64,000 nucleotides of DNA from Lantana camara (Eukaryota; Streptophyta; Magnoliopsida; Lamiales; Verbenaceae). Every line of letters begins with the position of its first letter. Position 1 is the stretch's first letter. Below are positions 35,701 to 46,190 of the stretch, piece after piece. Both the position numbers and the translations under genes were made by a program. The DNA lies in NCBI GenBank assembly GCA_037501455.1, contig CM074856.1, positions 18,497,001-18,561,000 on the forward strand, in the 5' to 3' direction. The notes under the pieces are model-generated. The model did not search any database and was not told the origin of the DNA. It saw only the letters and a list, made by a program, of their open reading frames with translations.

Positions 35701-37082
35701 GACTATGTTCCGTTTACATATTACTGTAACTTGGGTTGCTTTGTGTTCAAGTAAGCAATTGACTAGAAATATAGATGATGTTACAACAAAATTATTTGAG
35801 GTTGAAATTTTTTTCGTGGTTCCTTTCTGTTGCTTTGTGTTCCCCATTAGTTTTGGCTTTCTCATATTATTTTATATGAAACAGCATTGATGCAGTTTCT
35901 GATAGAGATTTTGTTCTGGAGCTGCTATCTGCAAATTCCATCACAGCCATCCATCTCTCTCGGCTTGGTGAAGAATGGGTATTATGGGCATCAGAAGAAT
36001 TTGGCTTTCTCACCCCAAGTGACGCCGTTTCAACTGGAAGCAGTATAATGCCTCAGAAAAAAAATCCAGACCCAATGGAACTCGTTCGTGGCAAATCTGC
36101 CAGAGTTGTGGGAGACCTTGTTTCACTTCTTGTTTTGTGCAAGGGTCTTCCTCATGCATACAACCGAGATTTACAGGTTAGATATAATAATTAAATTTGA
36201 TTATGTTTTTAGTATTAATGGAATTACGACCTATAAGTTTTTTTATCCCCTTGAACAGGAAGATAAAGAACCTGTTTTCGACAGTGTGAAAGCAATAATG
36301 GGAATGCTTGAAGTTTCTGCAGAATTTGCAGAAAATGTTACCTTTAACAAGGAAAGAATCTATAAAGCTCTACCGGCTGGTCATCTTGATGCAACAACAC
36401 TTGCAGACTACCTTGTCAAAAAGGTATATCACACCATTTATATTTTACATCTACTGACAATTAAATTGATGCAAACTTGCTTTTATTTGTACAAGTTTTT
36501 TCTGCATATGGAACATGCGATGCGATCTATGACTCCAATTTACTGATATCATATCTTTTTTTTTTTGGTACAATACTGAGATATCATTTATGTTGATAAA
36601 TTTTATTAGAAATATAGAAAAAATTGGATCTGTCTTTATATTGATGTGGATGGGGACAGTTTCTTGTAGTTTTTCAGATAATGAATTTTTTAACAGATTA
36701 ATTTCTTTAGAAGAAAACATATTTTCTTGTGGCAAGCAATCATTTGATTTTTGAAATGGTCACATTATGGATGAAATATGGTTTCCTGATTGTGAACTTG
36801 TTGCTAATGGTGATATGGTCCTCTGTACAGGGAATTCCTTTCCGAACTTCTCATGACATAGTCGGACGATCTGTCGCATTGTGTGTTTCACGAAATTGCC
36901 AACTTCAAGATCTTAGCCTCTCCGAACTCAGAAATATAAGCAAAACATTCGATGAGGATGTCTACGAATTTCTTGGAGTTGAAAATTCAATCAAAAATTT
37001 CAGTTCGTACGGCTCCACTGGTTCGGAATGTGTTTCCAGTCAGCTTGATTACTGGGTCAAGAAATTAGAGGTTAGCGGTTGA
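32701..37082 (+). CDS. ASL: Argininosuccinate lyase, plastid precursor (510 aa, seven coding exons)
   Basis: It splits argininosuccinate into arginine and fumarate, the last step of arginine synthesis (EC 4.3.2.1), as a homotetramer in the plastid. Coding exons: 32701-32994, 33377-33640, 33955-34071, 34761-34909, 35885-36176, 36259-36423, 36831-37082. All junctions are GT-AG and all phases agree, giving 510 residues, close to other plant ASLs. The first 45 or so residues are Ser/Thr/Arg-rich and fit a chloroplast transit peptide. The mature enzyme begins near [18 protein letters not shown]. Fumarase-superfamily motifs are present: [20 protein letters not shown] (catalytic His), and the signature [20 protein letters not shown] with the mobile catalytic Ser loop. 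No breaks are seen. The start was chosen because it opens the transit peptide and lies just after the 5' UTR intron. It is the only clearly primary-metabolism gene in the window. Confidence 0.97.
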
Positions 37083-38748
37083 AGACAAGGTTGAATATGT
37101 GGGAGGTTCGCCTGAGTAGTTAGAATGTCGGGGTATTTTTGATCTTTTATTTATTTGAGGTTTTTGTTTAGTAAGGATCTTCCGAGGAAATTATGTCTCT
37201 TGTAAGAAATTCATGTGCTTAACTCTCATTTCTGAAGCCATTCATCAGGACAACCTTTTGTTCTTTCTTTTGTTTAATTTTCCAATGCAGGCCTTTGCCT
37301 TATGGCCTATTCATATTTGATTAAGATGGATAAGATTTGTTAGGGTAATTGATTAATAATAAGGGATAATTACAAATACCCTTTGAGATTTAAATCAATT
37401 ATGGGAAAACAACTTTAGTTGAGAAATTATCAAAAACATTTTGAGCAGGGTGTTACTCTGTAATTTCTCAAGGTACTTTATTCACTTTTCCTACAGCACT
37501 TCAATAGAGAGGACATTTGATTTGACTTTGGATCTCTTATTTTATTTATGTAGACACGTTTAATATATTAATAGATGATTGAAATTATGAGAGAAAAATA
37601 ATTATAATATAAAAAAGATTTCTTTTTTAGTTTTAGATCGTCTATTCATATATTGGACGTGTGCATGTGAGTAAAATAAACGATGAAATACAAATTTAAA
37701 ATATTGAACATGTGCATGTGAGTAAAATAAAAGATGAAATACAAACTTAAAATTGAAGGTGGGAGCCATTGATTTGTATGCTTAATGTTAGTGGCAATGG
37801 TAACTTTCTCAAGTCATTAAAAACAAAATTAGTTATTTACTTTAGCTAATTTTTTAGTGAGTTGAATCAAAACATATATTACTTAATGGCTACAACCTAT
37901 GATGCACGGACACTTCTAAAAATATCATTTTGCCGTGTCGTGTCATGCCGTGTCGTGTCGGACACTCGTGTCCGACACCGTGTCCGACACTCCTTACGTG
38001 GGAAATTCAAGAAAAAATTCGTGTCGCCGTATCCGTGTAGTGTCGTGTCCGTGTCGCCGTGTCCGTATCCGTGCATCATAGGCTACAACCCTCATATATA
38101 GGTTAAATACGAGGTTACAACTGTAATTCATAGGTTAAATACAATTTTTTTTTTTTTTAATACACGCACATCCAAATGGAGGTTAAATACGAAGTTACTT
38201 ATCTCTTTATACGTTTATCCAATTCCTCAATTAGCTAATTTTTTTTGAGTAAGTTGAGTCGAACATATATTTACTTTTAACAGGTCAAGAATTGTAACAT
38301 CACGCCTAGTGCTCAATTAGTGAAAACCACACTGAAACTTCAAGTTTTAACTGGTCTGATTAAATCAAAATTATGGATTCCAACTCATATAAAACTGGCT
38401 TTTAAGTTTTAGCGGTTTTGTAAATTCAAAATCCTGGGTTATTTGTCACAAATATTCGATGGTTGTGTGTTCTTTGCCTCTGAGCTTCAACCCATGCCAG
38501 CATTTTAGATTATAGTTATACTTGTTGGTTATGTGTTCGTTGCCCCTGAACTTCAAAAGAATGCCAAATTTTTAGACGAAAAATTATGTCGAACTTCATA
38601 AAAATATAGCACAATTATGGCATTTAGATGATCCCCTCTACTAGCACGATCTCACCTTAAATACGAGCAATCCTCCAAGTTTACCAAAATAGTTTTTATT
38701 TATTAAAAAGAAATTAACTATGAAAAAGAAGACATATGGATTGATCAA
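37083..38748. other. Spacer between ASL and terpene synthase A
   Basis: It contains the 3' end of ASL, a MITE (37897-38081) and AT-rich DNA. A direct repeat around 37660-37745 (gtgcatgtgagtaaaataaa twice) is visible. No gene seen. Confidence 0.6.
37897..38081. mobile_element. hAT-like MITE, CTATGATGCACGG family, copy 1 (185 bp)
   Basis: Perfect ends CTATGATGCACGGA and (reverse complement) CTATGATGCACGGA. The 8-bp target duplication gctacaac is at 37889-37896 and 38082-38089. The interior is full of gtgtcg/gtgtccg and its complement, so it can fold on itself. It is 27 bp longer than copy 2. Confidence 0.92.
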
Positions 38749-41680
38749 TCATTTGTGATCATAATTGTACATAACTGGGACCATTCGTGCAGCATTGAGA
38801 CAAGCCTTGTTGAAAGATGGAGGAAAAGGGCTTGAGGAAATCAAGCATTGCTCGTTCAGTCTCTTCCACGTGTCTGAAATCATACACATCACGTGTTTCT
38901 TGGCTATTTCGTATGAGGTGATTCCGAATTCTTTCATGTAGCACTCCACGTACGATCCATCATAGCCGTCTTGATTCTCATCCTGTCAATTGAAAAGTGT
39001 AACTTTAATCCCATTTCTCTTACTTGGAGCAGCAAATTATGTATCTTTCCCTGTTGAAAAGCATTAATTAAAAGATGATTGATTGATTACCTGTGCGTTT
39101 CCCAGGTCATCAACAAGGCGAAGAATCATTGCTACTGAATGCAAAATGCATTTGGAATCAATAATATCATTCAAGAGCTGTTCTTGAGTTTCTTCAGTGA
39201 AGCCAACACCCATTAGAAAGAAGAGATGAGTGAGAACCACTGGAACACCTGAACTCATTATCCCATTCTTTAAGTATTCATCTGCCTTAGGCAATTCCCC
39301 ACTTGCAAACCATTCTGCTTCTTTCAGAAATGCATCAAACAAACTTCCCCACTGAAAAAAGTAATAAGTATTCTGTTATCATTTACGAAACATAAAATAC
39401 AAGAAAAAACTTATCTCCCGAATTAATAACTATATGTAAGGAGCTGTTTTCTTGAAGTGAGCAATTGCTATCACACCGATCTTTTCAAAGTGTTGAAAGG
39501 GTTACATCCATGCTCTTGATAAACGATTCGACTGATTTCGTTGGTTGTCTCTTGGATGGCCTTCAAACACAGCTTCATGTACTCCGGCAGTCCTTCAGTT
39601 TCATGAATTTCCCAGCTGTATACATATACACATGCACATTAAAATATCAAACAACAAATTAAGTAGAAAATGATGCAACAGTAAGAGGGTAAATTGATAT
39701 TAGTTCAAAGCGTCCATCATAAGTGTGAGAATTGAAAACACAAAAACAAAAAAGTAACATGGAGGAAGATATATATATATGATGTGTTGTAGTACCTTTT
39801 GACAGCTTGAGTGAAGATAGTGAGCTGATCAAGTGTGCCATAAAGATCGAAAATGTCATCAACGATGTAAACAAGAGAAATAGGTTTTGTGAGCATTATT
39901 CTTTGGGAGGACCAATTTGGATGAGGCAGCACTGTCATGGACCACATGTGCCATTTCTCTGGTTGATTCCTAGCACACTTCAACTCCTTTGTTAATCCAA
40001 GTCCATCCAACCATCTGTTGATATTTGATAATCAGTAATAGTTATATTTAAATGCATTTTTATGTCACTACATTATATCAGTTAAAATTATATAGAAATC
40101 TTTCTTACATTCTTTAATACTATCCCAAAACATGTAATAATACTTCAGTTCTTAACATATAATGCATTCGATGTACTACTATATATAACCCGTACGAGCC
40201 TGTATGATGCTATTTGATTTACTCAAGGTCTAGTAGAAATGCAGAATTGGGAGATAAGTAATAATTGGCATCTGCATCCTATTGATCACAAATCTCAACA
40301 TGAAAACTTACTTGACAAATCGAAGAACTTCTTCTTCAAATAAAGATCGAGCCATGATGAGTTCCATTTTTGCCAAGTCTTGCAGCACAAATTCCCATTC
40401 CTTTTCACACACAAAAACTTGGAGGAATTTCTTGGCGTTGAGTGTGGCATTGCTCTTATTTTGTGGGTTTTGCAAACTATATTTAACCATTTTAGATTGA
40501 GGGTTATCATCACAAGTATTTTGTGGTAGATTTGCACGCAGGAGACGGCTACTAAACTCCATAGCTTCATCAAGTATGTTGTCTCCTTCTACACCAACAT
40601 GTGAGGCTTCATACAATGCCAACAATCCCTTTGTATCTGCACTGAGATTGTTGTTGAATTTGCCCTTTCCATCCATGAAGCCGGTGAATATATCTGAAAA
40701 GGCGATGAATATAAACGGGACTCATTAATTTTAAACAAAAAGTTGTTGTCTTATTAATTTAACAATAAGACAATTATTAATATTGTATAAATTAAATGTT
40801 TTATTAATGTTACGTACCTTGAGTGACATGAAAACCGGCTTGCCTTAGTAATCGAAAACCGAGAGAAACATCGTAAAGGTCATCTGAAATTAAGCAAGTT
40901 TTACCGCAGAAAGATGCATAATGCTGCTGCAGAACTGCTCCAATTTCCTCGACGAAATGGTGGTCGAGTGCCAGCCGTTGGATCGTATCAATCAGCGGTA
41001 ATCCGTCGTCAATTTGGCCGAATAGACTCCTTACTTGCTCTAAAGTTTTCGTGTACTCTCTCTGGAAACTATCATAGTGATCCTACAAAATAAAATATCT
41101 TCAAAACTCATGCATGTAAAGATAAGTATAGTGAAAAATTAGATATCTTCGATCCATCTCGTTTACTTTTCTAGTTTAGTCATATGCAGTCTTTTTGCCT
41201 TATATTATCTGGCGTCTACAGCGAGCCCGCACTACACATATTTGGAATGTATATATATAGATAACAATCCTAATTATCATGTTTGTCATTACACGTAATT
41301 TTTACGAGTCACATAAAAAAAGTAAGCGTTGCGTATCGCAAACATATAATCTCTAATCTATGATGCATGAACACCTCCAAGAATATCATTTTTTCATGTC
41401 GTGTCGGGCATTCGTGTCCGACATTCCTCACGTGGAAAATTAAAAAAAATTCGTACCGCCATATCGTGCCGTGTCTGTTGCGCCGTGTTCGTATCCATGT
41501 ATCATAGTCTCTAATACGTGCCTATAGCTAAACAAAACATATATGAAAAGTAAACTGAACTTAAAGGTTAATTGGGTAAAGGGGTGTAGTACCAATGGTT
41601 TTGAAAGTGGCAAGTACCTTATGATGTTGCTCAATTTTAAGCTGAGACTCAGACGAGGGAGAACTTGCGTGGGTAGCCAT
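38749..41680 (-). CDS. TPS-g-type terpene synthase A (520 aa, seven exons)
   Basis: Exons (minus): 41680-41618, 41082-40818, 40693-40312, 40014-39796, 39615-39477, 39351-39091, 38982-38749. All are GT-AG and in phase, with the seven-exon layout of class III plant terpene synthases. The metal-binding DDIFD motif is in exon 4. The second metal site at the exon 6/7 junction reads DDLGNAQDE, with Asn where Ser/Thr is usual. The RRx8W motif is absent and the RxR site reads RNQ; both fit the TPS-g subfamily, whose members make acyclic products such as linalool or nerolidol from geranyl or farnesyl diphosphate. The N-terminus (MATHASSPSSESQLK) is too short for a clear plastid transit peptide, so a cytosolic enzyme is likely. 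The C-terminus stops at NYDHK, about 17 residues shorter than TPS-g relatives. The product cannot be told from sequence. Confidence 0.9.
41358..41507. mobile_element. hAT-like MITE, CTATGATGCACGG family, copy 3 (150 bp), in intron 1 of synthase A
   Basis: The ends are CTATGATGCATGAACAC and (reverse complement) CTATGATACATGGATAC. The 8-bp target duplication tctctaat is at 41350-41357 and 41508-41515. It is more diverged than copies 1 and 2. Confidence 0.88.
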
Positions 41681-41760
41681 GCAAATATAGCTTATAATTT
41701 TCAACTAAAATGATAGAATATTTTTGGAAGACAATGGTTGAGTTTATGGGGAAATGTGTC

Positions 41761-41770
41761 CTTTTATAGA
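41761..41770 (-). promoter_or_regulatory. TATA box of terpene synthase A
   Basis: The minus strand reads TCTATAAAAG about 82 bp before the ATG. Only about 310 bp of native upstream DNA remains before the gypsy LTR (41992). Confidence 0.6.
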
Positions 41771-41991
41771 ACTAATAATGGTAAATAATTGCATCAAAAT
41801 AACTCATATGATCAATGTGTTAGATTTGTTATAGTATATAAAGTGATCGATGTCAATCATTCAAATTACTATTTGAGTCAATAGTTTTATTTCTTTTGAA
41901 AAATATTCAATTATTGTTGAGTTGGGACACGATTAACGAGTAAAATTGTATTAAAATACTCGTGGATAGATTATATATATACATATATATT

Positions 41992-42583
41992 TGATCGTGC
42001 CAAAATCTCCGCTTGATGATCGATCGAGAGATCCGACGCGGCCACTCTATTTGTTGATGGGGGAAACGGCCGCCTGACTGCTCGAACTCTGCGAAGGTCG
42101 ACAAACGTGAGCTCCGAGGCCAACTCGGGGGAGATGGGTGTGAGACCCGGGTTGGCACTCCGACGCTCAAGTCAGGATCGGCTAAGATAACCGAAAAGAT
42201 TGAGTGGTGAAAAGTGTTAGGTGAGAAAACTTACCATGCAATAAATGAGGAGGGGGTATTTATATAGAGAGGACAGAGAAGTTACTGCATCGACGTGGCG
42301 GCATGGGGAGCTGACAGGTGCCCATTAAGGCCTTGCATTAAATGCTCGGTCGGCCACTATGCTAGTGGAATAATGCGCTGGTCAGTCGGAGATTGTGGGT
42401 CGATCCCGACAGATGCGATTCGTCCAAGCATTTGGGTCGATACTCCTGCGAGGTAATTCTCGCGGGGTAAATGGGCCTCTGAGTAGGATGGTCGAAAGGT
42501 GATCTCCGAGCGAGATTTGACCCCCGATCGTCCACGTGGGCAAGGTGATTGGCTTAGAGCGACAGCGGGTACGTGCCACGTCA
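41992..42583 (-). repeat. Gypsy 3' LTR (592 bp)
   Basis: In plus orientation it begins TGATCGTGCC and ends GCCACGTCA. The target duplication atatt (41987-41991) precedes it. It differs from the partner at 52083-52676 by three substitutions and two single-base indels by eye. A polypurine tract (TTTCGGGGGGCTTA, minus strand) lies immediately inside, at about 42584-42597. Confidence 0.95.
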
Positions 42584-42715
42584 TAAGCCCCCCGAAACGT
42601 CATCTGCTAGGGCTGACGTGGCAGAGGCGTTTCAAATCCCAAGAGTGGGACCCGCTGTAATCATGACGCCGTTTCACCTTCTCGATTCCCGCCCATTTTT
42701 ATCCCTATAAATAGT

Positions 42716-42723
42716 TCCCTCTG
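42716..42723 (+). promoter_or_regulatory. TATA box for the antisense gene of the gypsy element
   Basis: CTATAAATAG lies 133 bp inside the 3' LTR and 312 bp before the antisense ATG, on the plus strand. It is followed by a leader and a 164-nt intron (42863-43026, AAAAG|GTAATA to CCTGTAG|G). Confidence 0.6.
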
Positions 42724-43027
42724 TAAATCCATTTGTTACTTTTGCGACAGAGAATTGAAGAGAGTTCCGAGCCATTTTCGATCGATAAAGAGTCCTTTGT
42801 GTGTTGAATTTCGGGGTCGCTTGCTTTATAAGAGGACCGTTCGGATTTTCAGAAAACAAAAGGTAATATTTCCGATCTGTTGTTCGATTGTCTTTCTCTA
42901 TGCTTTTTATTTTTCTTTTCGATTGCCTCGAGGGAGAGGTGTACCACTTCCCTCTTCGAAGGCTTCCTCTCCCTCGATTTGTTCGTATCCGAGCTACACC
43001 ATGAAAATGAGGTTTTTGTCCTGTAGG

Positions 43028-45672
43028 ATGTCAACAAATCGAGTGGAGACTGGCCCCGGACGGGAGGGAGTGGCGACCGCGAGTGAGAGGTCGAGTTCGG
43101 ACACATCAGGGTCGAGTTCGACATCGGATTTCGGAGAGACCATGGATACGAGGTCGACGAATCCTCAGGGGAGGGATGAGTTCGTCGAGGTCGTAGAGGT
43201 TTCGGAGCCTTTGTCCGAGGATGAGACAACAGAGGTGTCAGTACCTCGGGAGTCAGGAGAGGTGACGTCGACTTCAGGTCGACTAGAGGAGGAGGAAGAG
43301 GAGGAGATGGAGAATTTAGAGCCAGAGGGTTGGCTACAAAATGACCCTCGAGCCATTACCTGTTCGATATCCGAGGACAAACTTGGAGAGGTCCAGAAAT
43401 GGTTGTTTGGGGGGGCTCCGGAGTATGGGGGTTATCGAGTGATTAGGCCCCAATCAGGAGATCGTATGACCGACCCGCCGCCCAACTGTATCGCAATCAA
43501 CTATTTGGCGGTCAAAAATGGGTTTAGGGTGCCCATTCCCGAGGAGATGGTCTATTTCTTTAATACCCTTAGGATTAGTCCATTGCAGTTGATGCCCAAC
43601 TCTTACGCCATGGTAAACGGATTGAGGGCTTTGTTGAGGTGCTTGGGAATGAAGGTCAACATCTACTGCATTTCCGAGATCTTCCAAGCCGGATTGACGA
43701 CCGAGACCTCGAAGTCTGGCCCGGGGTATATCCAACTGCAGTCGAAGAGTAATTATCGGATCGTTAGGTCGCCTACTTCGTCGAACGGCAAGGGATGGAA
43801 GCAGAGATTTGTTTTCATCGAGAGTGAAAAGGGTTGGCCCGGCTTAAAATATCCGGGATGGAGCTGGGTTGCTCGATCGGACCTTCCGAGGGGGCATCCG
43901 GGTTGGCCAAACACTTTGATGGCGGCCTTGAGGAGGATGGGAAGTGTGGAGTCGGAGGACATGGTGGCTCCCCAATCATTAGTCGAGCTGGGGCTCGCGC
44001 CGGGAGTCAGGAAGTACTTCGACCCCTGTATTCCGAACGAATCCCTCGAGACATCTCTGCCATTTTCCCCCTTGTTTGTTTTTTTTTTTTTTTTTTTTTT
44101 TTTTAATTAAGTGTCTTTTCTGTGCAGAGCAATACATTATGTCGGCTGCGTTGAACGCCAGAAGGAAGGAGATGGCCGAGCTAAAGAAGGCGGCCGAGAA
44201 GAAGAAGATGCCCCCTCCTTCCCAAGCCGAGACGTCTGCATCGACCGATGCGACGGTCGAGGCTCTTCCGGAGGTTCTTGCAATGAGGACCAAGGACGCT
44301 CCCGAGAAGAGGGGTCGGGGTTCTTCCACCGATAAGGACCACGGAGCCCCCCAGTCAAAAAAGCAAAAGACTAAGGGCCAGGCGAAGTCTGGGGCCGGGG
44401 CCGATAAGAATGTGGGTCGAGAGAAGAGGCCTTTACTCCCCATGCCGCCGGCGCTTGGGCCGATCGTTGAAGTCCAGGTAGGGGCCTATTCGACCCCTCC
44501 GAACCAAGGTCGAGGGGCAATAGTGCCTCGAAACGTGGCCAGCATTCTGGCGGGGGTGCGAAGGCCTGGCGCGGGACCTTCGGGCACGGTGCCGTGGAAG
44601 TCGAGCGAGGAAGAAAAGAAGTTGTTCTTCGACTACCCGGTCCTCGAGGAACCTCACTTCCCGTGCGGCCTCGCAAGTGTCATTGATAGAGGCGAGCCCA
44701 GACGGGTCGGAACTGCCCCGAAAGACTACCAGGCGCTCGGAGCTTTGTACAGTTCGATCCAGACAACGATCGATCATAAGGAGAGGATGGCGCTCTCTGA
44801 CGACGAGATCGAGGCGTCTTGGGTCCAGAAATATTTTGCGGTAAGTGCCCGTAGAAATTATTACTGTAGAAATTATTTCCTGTGTATGGTCGAAGTTTTT
44901 GATGATCGATGATGTCTTGCAGATGGGCCAGGACTTCTTCCAAGTGGCTCGAAGAGGGTGGGTTCATCGGCAGTTGAGGGCGAAGGACGAGCGGCAGGTT
45001 GAGATGATGAGGGTCGAGCTGGAAGAGAAGGATAAGAAGCTCGCCGAGGCCACCAAGGACAAGGAGAAACTCGACCGTGAACTCTTGGATGCCATAACGA
45101 ATCTCTCGGAGGTCGAGAAAAAGCTGAAGGTGGCTGAGGATCGGGTGGCTAGGTCGATCCAGGAAGAGGCTGAAGCGCGAAACCGCGGCCTGATCGAGGG
45201 AGAGAGGAAAGGCGCGAAGCTAGCCCTGGATCGATGCAAGAGGGGTTTGGCTGAATCCGTGAACGACCTCGAGCGACGAGGCGTTTACAGATTCATGAAG
45301 TCTAAGGCGTACGAGAAGGCCGTGTCGATCGCGAGCTTCAAAGACGTCGAGGAGGGTTTCAATTTGTGCTTGGCTCAAGTGCAAGCGGCTAAGTATCTTC
45401 CGCTCGACTATGACCAAGAGAAAGTCGGCCTATATCAAGATGACCCTCGTCCAGTTGATCCGGTCACCCGACCCCCTACTCCCGAGCCAAACAGGGACAC
45501 CGATGAATTTGGCTTTGCTGTGAAGTTGGCTCGGTCCAGAGCGGCGGGGGAACCAGACAACATAGCCACGGAAGAGCTCGACCTTGATGCCTCCTTCGAC
45601 CCTAAGGATATGTGCCCAGAATACTTTGGGGAGGGGGCCATCGTTCCAATCGAGGAAGGGACCGGAGCCTGA
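43028..45672 (+). CDS. Spliced antisense gene of the gypsy element (putative gypsy-type Transposase_28-like plus coiled coil)
   Basis: This gene runs opposite to gag-pol. The ATG follows directly after the acceptor of a 5' UTR intron. Exon 1 (43028 to about 44073-44077) has a Ser/Glu-rich acidic start. It then has a globular region (about 43480-44040: PPPNCIAINYLAVKNGF, RISPLQLMPNSYAMVNGL) like the Putative gypsy type transposon family found in plant Tat elements. A T-run of about 25 and an acceptor ttctgtgcag(ag) lead into exon 2 (about 44128-44840), which is Lys/Ala/Glu-rich with a likely nuclear signal (KKQKTKGQAK). The exon 2 donor GTAAGT and acceptor TTGCAG (44921-44922) join in phase to exon 3 (44923-45672), which has a long coiled coil (about residues 20-110) and an acidic tail. 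The exon 1/2 junction is uncertain because of a NAGNAG acceptor. Function unknown. Confidence 0.65.
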
Positions 45673-46190
45673 GCGGTCGAGGATTGAGTCGGAGAGAATG
45701 GACTAGCCCTATCTTCGTACTCGGAGGATTGTAGTCAAGGGGAATCCCATTTTCCAAGTCCCGACTGTTGGGGTCGGACTTTAGTAGTTGTTGGCTCGGG
45801 ATTCATTTGTAAATATGTAGGAATCCGAGCGTTTGTTGCTCCCGTTTGTAAAATCCAAATTTGTAAGGTCATGAACGAAGAATTGTGATCGATGTAGACT
45901 TTCTTGTTTTAAATACATTATGCAAGTTCTCTTCTGGGTTTCATGCATGTTTTCTCGAGCTTTTTGGCGTTTAATTTTTTATGTTAATCGAAAATAATGA
46001 TCGAGAAGATGTCAAGGCAAGCTGCTTTTAATCTTTCGAAGTATACAAGAAATTAGTACGGGCGTCGTATAACCACAAGTATATGATCGAATAACATAAT
46101 TGCTAAAAAGGCAAGAGAATGCTCTATCGATTAGTCGACCAGAAAATTTACATATTGTGTTTAATGACCAAAAGAAATTACATCGATTAA
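45673..46190. other. Spacer between the antisense gene and pol 3' end
   Basis: Non-coding. Both transcription units end towards it, so it should carry their 3' UTRs. I see no further gene. Confidence 0.5.

Noticed and set aside
39465..40573. Plus-strand and alternative-frame ORFs over terpene synthase A
   Set aside because: They are shadows of exons 3-5, whose minus-strand frame gives the TPS-g protein with consistent splice phases.
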